64,000 nucleotides of DNA from Rhabditophanes sp. KR3021 (taxonomy: Eukaryota > Nematoda > Chromadorea > Rhabditida > Alloionematidae). Shown here piece by piece: positions 54,701 to 64,000 of the stretch (the first letter of the stretch is position 1; each line of letters starts with the position of its first letter). Below the pieces are notes generated by a model. That model had not been told where the DNA came from, did not search any database, and saw only the letters and a list, made by a program, of their open reading frames with translations. The stretch is from positions 1,240,001 through 1,304,000 of the forward strand of contig CAUJLY010000002.1 in the NCBI GenBank assembly GCA_963281155.1, written 5' to 3'. A program made the translations under genes and the position numbers.

Positions 54701-57700
54701 TTTACAGCCATATCATAAGCTTGTGGGTCATTCAAGTATTTACTGAGAATCTCCTTAGCCTTCTCAAGGTCTGGATTGATATTTTGGATCAAACTAACTT
54801 TTGCGAAAAGTAGATCAGACTTAATTTGCTCTTCAGCATCATGGATTACTTTAGCATCGAGTGCCTTCTTTTTCAATTCCTTAGAATCCTCAGGAGATAA
54901 ATTAACCAATTGAGCTTCAATCTTTTGCAAGACTTCTTCTGTAACTGGAGCAGCCAATAACTTAGCAATATCTTCTTTGGCTTTCTTTTCAGCAGCTAAT
55001 TTCTTAGCGACTAATTTGTCGGCTGCTAACTTATCAGCTGCTAATTTCTCAGCTGCTAACTTATCAGCAGCTAATTTCTCAGCCTGATCTTTAGCATCCT
55101 TTTCAGCTTGAACTTTAGCTGATTCCTCAGCTTCCTTTTCAATAGCCAATTTTGCGGCTGATATTTTATCAGCTTCTAATTTAGCTGATTCTTCAGCTGC
55201 CAATTGTTTAGCCTTAACTTCTTCCTCTTCTGCCTCAGCGGCAGCTATTTTTTCAGCTTCAATCTTAGCCTCTTTCTCGGCCTTCTTGGCTTTCTTAGCA
55301 CTTTCCTTAGCTTGCTTCTTTTCAGCAGCCAATTTAGTAGCCTCTTCCGCGGCTTGTTTCTTTTCAGCCTCAACTCTTTCCTTTTCAATAGCCTTATTTT
55401 TAGCCTCAACTAAAGCCAATTCAGCGAGCTTATTAGCTTCAACCCTAGCATCCTCAATTGCCTTATTTTCATCAGCAATCTTTTGAGCTGCCAAGCGGTT
55501 TTCTTCATCAGCAATCTTTTGAGCAGCCAAACGATCTTCTTCGTCGGCAGCTTCTTCAGCTTCAGCTAATTCAGATATCAATTCCTTAGACTCAGCTAAT
55601 CTGTCTTCTAAGTTAGTCAGAGCATGATTGTAAACATCATTCAATGCAAGAATAGAAGGATCTTCATTCTTGTTTGCTTTTTCTGCCAAATCCTTAAGAG
55701 CATCAAATTGCTTAGTAATAATCGGAATAGAATCAGCTTGAACAATTTCCAAAAATTCTAAATTAGCCAATGGAGTATCGTTAACTTCTTCGTTCAAGTT
55801 GTTCAAATCATTTGTGAGATCAGAAACAGCTTTTTCTAAATCAGTGATATTTTCAATTCTTTCGAGAATGGCTTCCTTATTCTTTTGTAATTCGTCAGCG
55901 AATTTGGATTGATCTTCTAAAGCTTTGACACGAAGGGAATCATACTCGGGATTTTCACCTAATTTCAAGCAGCTTTCTTTAAGATGTGGAAGAACATTAT
56001 TTTTCATGACATTCAAATTGTTAACGGCTGTTCTGAGTTCATCAACACTAGCATTAGGGTCATTTTTGATATTTTCGGCACTTTCAATAACATTGTCGAG
56101 TTTTTGTGTATCAGATAAAATAGATTTAGTCAAGTTGGTACTAGCTAAACAATCGTCTGACACTTTCTTTTCATCGAACAGTGCTAGAGCAACTTCGCCT
56201 AAAGCATCCTTAAGATCCCATACATCGGACATTGGTGAATGCTCAATGACGTTCAATGGTTTATCCAAGGCATCCAAGGCTTTGTCAAGTTTATCTGAAA
56301 AGGTCGTTAGTAATTAATGTTATCAATATTGCTTGAATTTGTTTTAATCTATAATACTTACGTTGGATCGGTTGGATTTCTGATTGAAGGTTAGCTAAGA
56401 CAGATGGAGAGCTTTCTCTAGACAGAACAGAACTTGTTTTGTCTGAAAGATCCTTCACTAATTGAGCCAATTCAGCAGATTTATCGAGAAGATCATTTTC
56501 CTTGGCAATATCTTTATTAATACTGTCTAGGAGTTGATGTAAATTCTCAGTAACAGATTGGATATCAGCAGATTTTTGATTAAGATCTTCATTTGACAAT
56601 TCATTGTCCAAAAGTTTAGCTTGAAATTCATAAGAATGGTTTTGGATTTCTTCTAATTGATTAATCAAAGTTGGGATATTTTTAGAATCCTCTAAAGCTG
56701 TTTCAAACATTTGTGGAGCTTCAAGATATCTGCTAATAAATTCATTAGAAGCTTCTAATAAAGGAGCGGATTCAGTATCAACTCTTTGCAGGGCAATAAT
56801 GATGTCATTCTTTATCTTTTCTTGAGCAACACTCAAATCTTTGGCTTCAAGGGCTTTGTTTCTCAATTCAGATGCATCTTCTGGTGACAAATTAACGATT
56901 TGTTCTTCGATCTTGTGGAGAATTTCTTCGGTAATGGGTGCAGCCAACAAATTGGCAACATCTTCTTTGATCTTGTCTTGAATAAGAATAGTTTGGGCTT
57001 CTTGAGCGAGAGCTTTTTCATTGTCAATTTTGTCTTTTGCAATTAAAGCTTCTTCCGCCAATCTGATGTCTTCCTTTTCTTTAGCAAGAGCAGCCTCTTT
57101 TTCAGCCTTATCTTTAGCAACAATAGCTTCCTCTTCAGCCTTAATCTTGACATCTTCAATTGCTTTCAGCTGAGCCTCTTCTTCGGCCAATTCTTTAGCA
57201 ACAGCAGCTTCCTTTTCAGCCTTATCTTTAGCAATAGCCAATTTCTCAGCTTCGATGTTTGCATCTTCAATAGCCTTATTTTCGGCAGCAATCTTAGCAT
57301 CTTCGATGGCCTTATTTCTTAGCATCCTCGGCTGCCTTATTCTCAGCAGCAATCTTAGCATCTTCAATTGCTTTATTTTCGGCAGCAGCATGAGCTTCTT
57401 CAGCTAATTTAGCAGCTTCAATTCTAGCATCTTCAATCGCTTTATTATCGGCAATAAGCTTGGCTTCATTCTCAATAGTCTTCTGAGCGGTAACAACCTT
57501 TTCATTTGCATTCTTAGTAATATCATCAAGTAACTTGTCGATCTTAACTTTTTCAGAATCTTCATTCTTATTAGCTTGATCGGCAAGTTTATTGACATTA
57601 GCGATTTTATCTGCTAATAAAGGCAAAAGTTTCGATTGCAGTTCCTTGGCTGCGTTCAAATCAGAAACAGGAACTTGGTCAAGTTCCTTCTCAAATTCAG

Positions 57701-60700
57701 CAATATCCTTGGATAAATCAAGAATTGCTTTATCTAAAGATTGGATATTGTCAATTCTATCAAGAATGGCGTTTTCAACATTTCCGATATCTTCTGACAA
57801 TTTAGCTTGCTCGTCACGAGTATCAGCTCTAATGTTATCATATTCTAAATTTTCAGGTAATTTCGAGTAATCAGCTTCTAAACGAGGTAAGACATTTTCT
57901 TTGACATTTTTCAAGTGCTCAACGGCATTCTTTAGATCGGCAACAACTGCATCAGGATTAGATTCAATCTTCTCAGCATCATCTAATGCCTTTTGCAATT
58001 TTTCAACATTTTCCTTTATGTCATTGACAATGGCAATGACGACTAATTTAGCAGCAGCATTATCCTTTGTCTCAGACAAAACGACAGCCATTTCATCAAG
58101 ACGATCCTTGAGGTCCCAAACATCGGACTTCGGCGAATGTTCGATAATTCTAAGAGGTAATTCCAAAGCATCGAAAGCATCGTCAAGTTTCTCTTGAATT
58201 GGTAAAATCTCCGCCTGAATCAAAGCGAATGCTTCTGGAGTATTTTGCGAAGTCAAAGCAGCATTAGCTTTCTCAGACAAATTCTTAATCAAATCAGACA
58301 ATTTGTTCTTCTCCTCAATCAAACCATTTTCATTTTCGATTTCTCTATTAAGAGTATCACCAAGTTCATTCAATGTATTTGCCAAATTGGTAATTTCATT
58401 AATTTTACCATCAATTACATCAACCGGCAAACTATTTTCAATCAAATTTGATTTCAAGGCAACCGCATTATTGACTGCTTTGTTTAATTTTTCAATTAAT
58501 TTAGGCAGAGCATCAGAATCAAGAACGGCTTGGTCGTACATTTGTGGTTTATTATTGTATCTTCCAATGATATCTCTTCCTTTTTCAAGGATTGGATCCA
58601 CTGTTTGATTTAGTTTGTTTGTCTCACTGATAAGATCAGATGTGGTCTTTTCGATTGCGTCATTTAATGCTTTGGCATCAAGAGCTTTGGATTTAAGTTC
58701 AGAAGCATCTTCAGGAGATAAGTTAACTAATTGAGCTTCAATTAATTGAAGAATTTCCTCAGTAACGGGAACGGCAATTAAATTAGCAACTGCCGCCTTG
58801 ATTTCTTGTTCTTTTTGAGCTTTTTCAGCAGCAATCTTCGCGTCTTCTTTAGCTTTCTTTTCGGCACTTAATTTTTCATCAGCAATAGCTTTTTCCTCGG
58901 CAAGACGAGCTTCTTCAGCTTGTTTAGCTTCGGCAATTATTTTTTCCTCAGCAAGTCGAGCTTCTTCGATAGCCTTCAATTCAGCAACACGAGCTTCTTC
59001 AGCTTGTTTGGCTTCCTCGATGGCTTTTACTTCGGCTAAATGAGCTTCCTCAGCTTGCTTAGCTTCTTCGATAGCCTTCAATTCAGCAACACGAGTTTCC
59101 TCAGCTTGTTTAGCTTCCTCGATGGCTTTTACTTCGGCTAAACGAGCTTCCTTAGCATGTTTGGCTTCCTCGATGGCTTTTACTTCGGCTAAACGAACTT
59201 CCTCAGCTTGCTTAGCTTCTTCGATAGCCTTCAATTCAGCAACACGAGCTTCCTCAGCTTGCTTAACAGTCTCGATACATTCATCAACTTCCTTTTGAAT
59301 TTCAATTTGGCTGGGGTCATTAATTTTATTAGCCAAAGCAGACAAATTCTTAACATCTTCTAATTGTTTAAGAATAGAAAGAGGAAGAGATTCCAGATCT
59401 TTGGTAGGAGTTTCTTTGAATTTAGCAATCTGTGACTTCAAGTCTTCAGACGCCTTTTCAAGACTTTTGATATTTTCAATTCTATCTAGAATACTAGCCT
59501 CGGCACTTTGAATTCCTTCAGATAACTTAGCTTGTTCGACTTGAGTTTTACCTCTCAAATCGTCGTAATCTGGATTTTGTGGTAATTTAGCATATTCAGC
59601 TTCCAAATGAGGTAATACATCATTTTTGACAATTCCAAGATTAGCAATAGTGGACTCAAGGTCTTCAACACCTGAGTTAGGATCAGATTCGACCTTCTCA
59701 GCATCCTTCAAAGCCTTATCTAATTTCTGGACATTATCAGCAATGTCATTGGCAATGGAAATTACAGCCAACTTCTCAGCTGCATTTTCTTTAGTCTCAG
59801 ACAAAGCAACGGCAAGTCCGTCAAGACGATCCTTCAATTCCCAAGCATCAGATCTTGGAGAATGTTGTACGAACTTCATAGGTTCATCAGACTTATCAAG
59901 TGTTTCCTCTAATTTATTCTGAATAGGAGAAATTTCCTTTTGAATAGCATCGAATAATGCAGGGATATTATCCGAGGACAAGCCTGCACTAGCTTTTTCG
60001 GAAAGCTTTCTAATTGAGTCAGAAATGGCGTCACAATCTTTGATTAAATCGTTTTCAGCGGCAATATCTTTTTCAAGGCCATCGCTTAAATCATTTAATT
60101 TGGCAATTGCTTCATTTAGATCAATAGTTTGAATTTCAGATTCGCCGGTTTCCAGATCTTTGATTGATAACATTTTGATGGCTTTTTCATTTTCTTTTAG
60201 ACATGCGTTTAATGCTTTAACTAAATTTGGAATAGCAGCCAAGTCATTGACAGCTGAATCATAAGTTGAAGGTTCATTCGAGTAATGTCCAAGAATTTCA
60301 GTGGCTTTTTTGATTTCATTCTCATTAGCTTGTAAAATGAGGTCACTTTGTTCGAAGACTTCCTCGTCAGATTTGTCGACTGTTTCGCTGAGAATCTTTG
60401 TTTCGACAGCAAATTGTCTCAATAAATCTGCTTCCTTAGCGGGTAGTCCAACTAAGCTTTCCTCAACTTTTTCTAAGATGTCATCAGTGATTTTTCCGGG
60501 AAGTAGTAATTCGGTAATAGCCTGAGTAGCTTTCTCTACAGACTCTTTTTCTGGTCCGGATATTTTAACTTGATCTAATTGCTCAAGTAATTGAGACTTC
60601 AAAATATCACGTCCAACAATTTCCTTTCTTTCTTCGGGGAACAAATCAACTTCTGTTTCTTGAAGAGGTAACTCTTGTGATTCAACTTCTGAAACTGGAA

Positions 60701-63700
60701 GAGGAATGGTTTCTGCTTCAGTTTCTTGTCCTTCAACTCGAAGAGGAGTTGCTTGTGTTTCAACAGTGTCTAGTTTAGCCTTTTCATCCCTTAATCTGTA
60801 ATCTTCCTCGATCTTTTTGTCAATCAAATCTTCATTCTTCTTAACCTTACGATCTCCGGCCTTTAAACTATAGTCAATAAACTCTTGAAGCTTAACCAAA
60901 TCAGTATCCTCTTCTTTGTTTGCTTCTTTACCCAAATATTGAAGTTGAGCACGCCTATCAATAGCTAGACTCTTGAAATCTTCATTCAAACGAACCAACT
61001 CATCCTGATCATCTGGACCAAGTTCTTCAACTTTATGATTAAATTGGATGGAGAAATTAGACGTATCCCGAACTAATTCACCAAGAGTTTTGATATTATC
61101 GCATCTTTCAACAATAGCTCCTTCGGTGTATTCAATTGCATCAACTAACTTTCCTTGTTCAGCAAGAACTTTGTTTTTGAAGGTATTGTATTCGTGGTTT
61201 GCAGGTAATTTAGAATAAGCATTAGTCAAATGTGGTAACATTTCATTGTGGGTGTGTTCAAGTTTCCCTAAAGCTTCCTTTAATTCATCGATTCCCACAC
61301 TTGGTGATGCCAAAACTTGATTGGCCTCAGTGTGAGCTTCTTCTAATTTATGAATCAAGGCACTAATTCCATCGGTGACTTTGATAACATTCAACTTATC
61401 AGCAGCCTTGTCCTTAGTTTCAGATAGAACAACGGCCATTTCATCAAGGCGATCTTTGAGATTCCATACGTCAGATTTGGTTGAATGTTCAATGACACTT
61501 AGTGGATCTTCTGACTCGTCTAATGCTTCATTTAACTTTTCTTGAATTGGGGCGATTTCAGACTGAAGTTTAGTGAAAACTTCTGGTGCATTTTCTTGGC
61601 CCAAAGCAGCATTAGCTTTGTCTGAAAGTTTCTTGATAGTATCAGCAATCTTGGACTTCTTTTTGATAAGAGCTTTTTCTGAAGCAACATCTTTATTAAG
61701 AGCCTCGCTTAATTGCTTTAATTTGCCATTGGAATCATCAATTTCCTCAACTTTAGCTACTAAATCATCTACTGGCAAATCATTAGCAATTGATTTTCCA
61801 ATAAGATCCTTGATATCTTCGGCATTCTTGGTCAATTTATTAATCAAAGTAGGTAAACATTCGGCATCCACAATAGCACTTTCATAAGATTGTGGTTCTG
61901 CAGTATATCTAGCAATAATATCATTAGATTTATTCAAAATTGGAGCTAATCTGGTGTTAATATCTTCCTTGGCATCGGTTAAATCAGATTTAACTTTATC
62001 CTTGGCTTCATTAGCCTTCTTAGCTTCAAGGGCTTTAGCCATGATTTCGGATGAATCTTCTGGAGATAGATTCACTAGTTGGGCTTCGATCTTTTGGATG
62101 GTTTCTGTGGTTACTGGGGCGGCTATTAATTGAGAAATTTCTTCCTTTATCTTTTGTTGAGCAATAGCTTTTTCCTGTTCAGCAATGATCTTGGCGTCTT
62201 CAATAGTCTTAGCTTCAGCTATTTCTTTAGCAAGGGCAGCTTCCTTATCAGCCTTGTCTTTAGCAATAGCGGCTTCTTCTTCGGCCTTTTCTTTAGCAAG
62301 GGCAGCTTCTTTCTCAGCCTTATCTTTAGCAATAGCAGCTTCTTCTTCGGCCTTTTCTTTAGCAAGGGCAGCTTCTTTCTCAGCCTTATCTTTAGCAATA
62401 ATAGCTTCCTCTTCAGCCTTAATCTTAGCTTCTTCTTCAGCTTTAATCTTGGCATCTTCTTCAGCTTTAATCTTAGCTTCTTCGTCAGCCTTAATCTTAG
62501 CAATAATACCGGCTTCTTCTTCGGCCTTTTCTTTAGCAAGGGCAGCTTCTTTCTCAGCCTTATCTTTAGCAATAATAGCTTCCTCTTCAGCTTTAATCTT
62601 AGCTTCTTCTTCAGCCTTATTTTTAGCTTCTTCTTCAGCCTTGATCTTAGCATCTTCAATATCACGAGCTTCTCTTTCAGCATTGACCTTAATTTGTTCA
62701 GCAACCTTAGCAGCCTCAATTCTATCCTTTTCAATAGCCTTATTCTGAGCCTCGATTTTTGTTGCTTCCTTCTTAGCTTCCAAAGCATTAACCAAATGAT
62801 TGGCAATTTGCTGAGCTTCAGCTATTTTATTTCCCAAATTCATAACTGTATAATTAAGGGATTGTTCAAGTTGAATTTTGGCAGGAATGTCATTTTTATT
62901 GGCTTGATCAGCCAAATCTTTGACCGTTGAAACCTTAGACGTTATTAGGGGCATGTATTCGGATTGAAGGGATTGGATGGATTCCAAGTTGTCGGCTGGT
63001 GCGTCATTTAATTTAGCGTTGAATGAGGTGACGTCTTTAGAAACATCGGCAATGGCTTCATCGAGTTGGTTGATTTTTCCGATTCTATCAAGAATAGCAC
63101 TTTCAGTATTTTGGATTCCTTCAGCCAACTTAGATTGTTCTTCACGTGTGGCATTTCTAATATTATCATATTCAGGGTTTTCAGATAACTTCGAGTACTT
63201 AGCTTCCAAGTCAGGTAAAACTTGTTCCTTAGCCAATTTCAAATGACTAACTGCATATTCAAGACTTTCGACAGTCGAATTAGGATCAGACTCAATCTTC
63301 TCAGCGTTCTTCAAAGTAACATCAAGTTTGTGAACATTGTCTTTAATCTCATTAACAACTGCTAAAAGGGCCAACTTGTCAACAACACTTTCTTTAGACT
63401 CAGCCAAGGCAACAGCCAACTCATCGAGTCTATCCTTAAGTTCCCAAACATCTGAGTCTGGAGAATGAACGACAATAGAAAGTGGTGTTTCAGATTCCTC
63501 CAATGCGGTGTCAAGTTTGGATTGAATTGGGTTGATCTCGGATTGAAGTGAAACAAAAGCTTCTGGAGCATTTTCGGACTCCGTAATAGCATTTGCCTTT
63601 TCTTCGAGAGCTTTAATTTCATCAGAAAGTCTTTTCTTCTTTCCGACTAATTCTCTTTCCTTGGTAACGTCATTATTAAGAGCAACCGACAATTTGGTTA

Positions 63701-64000
63701 ATTTCTCTGCCAAGGATTTACCTTCATCAACCTTATCCTTAAGATCATTATCGATAAGACCATTTTTGTCAAGATTATGCAACAAGATGGTGGTGTCGCC
63801 GATTGAGCAATTTAGTTTTTCAATTAATCTTGGCAAAACCGCTAGATCTTGAACAGCCAATTCATAGGATTGAGGTCCTTCCATGTATCTCCCAACAATA
63901 TCATTTGAATTGTCGATAACGGGTGTTAGAATTTGAAGCAAATTGTCTTTGCATTCAAGAAGATCGGTTTTAGCTTTTTCAATTGAGTCATTCAAGTTTT
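30603..64000 (-). CDS. anc-1: Giant KASH-domain nuclear anchorage protein (ANC-1/nesprin), 3' part
   Basis: Exons 30603-30740 (KASH), 30789-31331, 31379-56294 and 56362 to beyond the right edge. Introns are 48, 47 and 67 bp. More than 11,000 codons are visible, so the protein exceeds C. elegans ANC-1 (about 8,500 residues) even without its N terminus, where actin-binding CH domains would be expected. The body is about 17 diverged helical modules joined by Ala/Glu/Lys linkers. An acidic, Asp-rich segment (about 30900-31150) follows the modules. The C terminus carries a transmembrane segment and a short lumenal tail ending GPPPF, the SUN-binding end. Known role of the family: outer nuclear membrane protein that binds SUN proteins and tethers nuclei to the cytoskeleton. 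Five one-base frameshifts (near 46265, 49104, 49741, 54132 and 57315) break the frame; each time the repeat pattern continues in the new frame. Confidence 0.93.
40150..42450 (-). other. anc-1: Non-module segment inside the anc-1 array
   Basis: Between the modules with cores at 43.5 and 39.3 kb lies about 2.3 kb without the module blocks. It has a unique helical part (about 41500-42330, with NPLDLPNTDARFFEADL), then an acidic Pro-rich stretch (about 41090-41420) with repeats of PQELPSLE, and then a long Ala/Glu/Lys helix. A phrase like LDLPNTDARFFEADL recurs as LDMPSSESRYLRVDL near 31550 in the non-module C-terminal part, so the insert and the C terminus seem to share an older domain. Confidence 0.7.
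44341..44640 (-). repeat. anc-1: In-frame 90-bp minisatellite in an anc-1 linker
   Basis: The landmark CTGCAATCTT/CTGCTTTCTT followed by AGCATCTTCA occurs at 44341, 44431, 44521 and 44611, exactly 90 bp apart. Each unit encodes 30 residues that begin with KAIEDAKKAEDQAAKIA. The predicted product is a long charged helix. Confidence 0.85.
44633..46058 (-). repeat. anc-1: Recent duplication, copy A (anc-1 module)
   Basis: This stretch is nearly identical to 53547-54973 (offset 8,914 bp). By eye I count roughly 25 substitutions and one extra base across about 1.43 kb, close to 98% identity. The edges fall in the Ala/Glu/Lys linkers on both sides of one module. No other pair in the array is this close. 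Confidence 0.85.
46075..46265 (-). repeat. anc-1: In-frame 15-bp minisatellite in an anc-1 linker
   Basis: Tandem five-residue units of the type AEKLA/ADKLV, about a dozen copies. A shorter related array lies at about 55000-55095, just upstream of duplication copy B. A five-residue period does not fit a canonical heptad coiled coil. A one-base frameshift (TTTT at 46265-46268) sits at its upstream edge. Confidence 0.85.
47915..48270 (-). repeat. anc-1: In-frame 48-bp minisatellite in an anc-1 linker
   Basis: Seven full 16-residue units ELAEKQKAIDDEIIAK and one diverged unit, with very high nucleotide identity between units. They lie between the modules whose cores are at 48.9 and 47.1 kb. Confidence 0.9.
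53547..54973 (-). repeat. anc-1: Recent duplication, copy B (anc-1 module, with frameshift)
   Basis: Partner of 44633-46058. It contains one base not present in copy A, the C at 54132 (GAGTTCAGG here, GAGTTAGG in copy A), which breaks the frame. Otherwise the two copies align without gaps. Confidence 0.85.
58935..59255 (-). repeat. anc-1: In-frame 51-bp minisatellite in an anc-1 linker
   Basis: About five 17-residue units KAIEEAKQAEEARLAEV, with partial units at each end. Units ending VAEL and LAEV mix, which suggests growth by a two-unit (102-bp) step. Confidence 0.88.
60600..60790 (-). other. anc-1: Acidic Pro-rich disordered insert in anc-1
   Basis: About 60 residues rich in Glu, Pro, Val and Thr (ETIPLPVSEVESQELPLQE) interrupt the helical pattern. 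It resembles the PQELPSLE stretch near 41200. Confidence 0.6.
62205..62660 (-). repeat. anc-1: In-frame 66-bp minisatellite in an anc-1 linker
   Basis: Units such as KAEEEAAIAKD followed by KAEKEAALAKE repeat; TCGGCCTTTTCTTTAGC recurs at 62281, 62347 and 62521. The 22-residue unit splits into two 11-residue halves, a hendecad period compatible with a right-handed coiled coil or a single stable helix. Confidence 0.85.

Larger units (their letters stand above)
31379..64000 (-). repeat. anc-1: Array of about 17 diverged ANC-1 modules
   Basis: Each full module has, N to C, LIAAPVTEEILQKIEAQLVN followed by LSPEDASEL, then PQSYE-like, PEVFA.IQ.EIAPIQ-like, EHSPKSDVWDLKDRLDE-like, a KLPQNPEY-like block, and EEQAKLSEGIQNAENAILDR-like. 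The WDLKD-like core lies near 63440, 61460, 59840, 58115, 56215, 54295, 52725, 50635, 48910, 47095, 45375, 43510, 39275, 38015, 36125, 34255 and (degenerate, WDLSKLMELLDK) 32440. Spacing is 1.6-2.1 kb except where a non-repeat insert lies (39.3-43.5 kb) and one short gap (38.0-39.3 kb). The AAPVTEE block is missing from the modules at 47.1 and 36.1 kb. Apart from one pair, modules differ clearly in sequence, unlike the near-identical repeats reported for C. elegans ANC-1. Confidence 0.88.

Noticed and set aside
62130..62930. Plus-strand 266-residue Phe/Ser/Leu-rich open frame that looks like a membrane protein
   Set aside because: It is the antisense of the 66-bp minisatellite linker; the hydrophobicity is a by-product of Glu/Lys codons read backwards.
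31379..64000. Spectrin repeats or a bacterial-type surface coiled-coil protein
   Set aside because: The module is much longer than a 106-residue spectrin repeat, and the KASH exon with splice sites shows a nuclear-envelope protein of an animal.

Overview
The window is eukaryotic and almost certainly nematode. It is AT-rich, most introns are 38-48 bp with GT-AG ends, and the gene set is animal: a nuclear-anchorage KASH giant, a TWK-type two-pore K+ channel, an SR-protein kinase, a HECW-type ubiquitin ligase and an arfaptin. The C-terminal KASH segment matches what I recall of C. elegans ANC-1. The 3' splice sites are loose (TTTAG, TATAG, TTACAG, TTGCAG) rather than the strict TTTTCAG of Caenorhabditis, so I infer a nematode outside that genus. 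I cannot name the species.

Layout, left to right: 5' end of an unrecognised minus-strand gene (1-204); neuroguidin (-, 817-1683), divergent from PDPR, the pyruvate dehydrogenase phosphatase regulatory subunit (+, 1936-5535); a complete HECW-type HECT E3 ligase in eight exons (-, 6354-11356); 3.2 kb without genes; a TWK potassium channel in six exons (+, 14571-18958); 2.5 kb without genes; a divergent synaptotagmin-type C2 protein (+, 21491-22919) converging on arfaptin (-, 23074-24093); SRPK/spk-1 (+, 25782-29337); and then anc-1 (-, 30603 to beyond 64000), which fills more than half the window. No operon or shared pathway links the genes.

anc-1 runs from its KASH exon back through a roughly 24.9-kb exon into another exon that leaves the window. 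More than 11,000 codons are present and the N terminus is not reached. The body is about 17 diverged modules, most 1.6-2.1 kb apart, each with a conserved WDLKDRLDE-like core and separated by Ala/Glu/Lys helical linkers. The linkers contain in-frame minisatellites of 15, 48, 51, 66 and 90 bp. One pair of modules 8.9 kb apart is about 98% identical. Five single-base frameshifts interrupt anc-1, and one interrupts PDPR. Most lie in short homopolymers and look like consensus errors.

The most unusual signal is in the introns. Four of the five longest introns among the shorter genes (two in the TWK channel, one each in PDPR and spk-1) are filled by decayed protein-coding sequence on the opposite strand. 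Three of these are mutually related and carry GIY-YIG nuclease-like motifs. The spk-1 copy has two such domains separated by a zinc-finger-like segment. This looks like a dispersed, intron-dwelling family of nuclease genes or elements.
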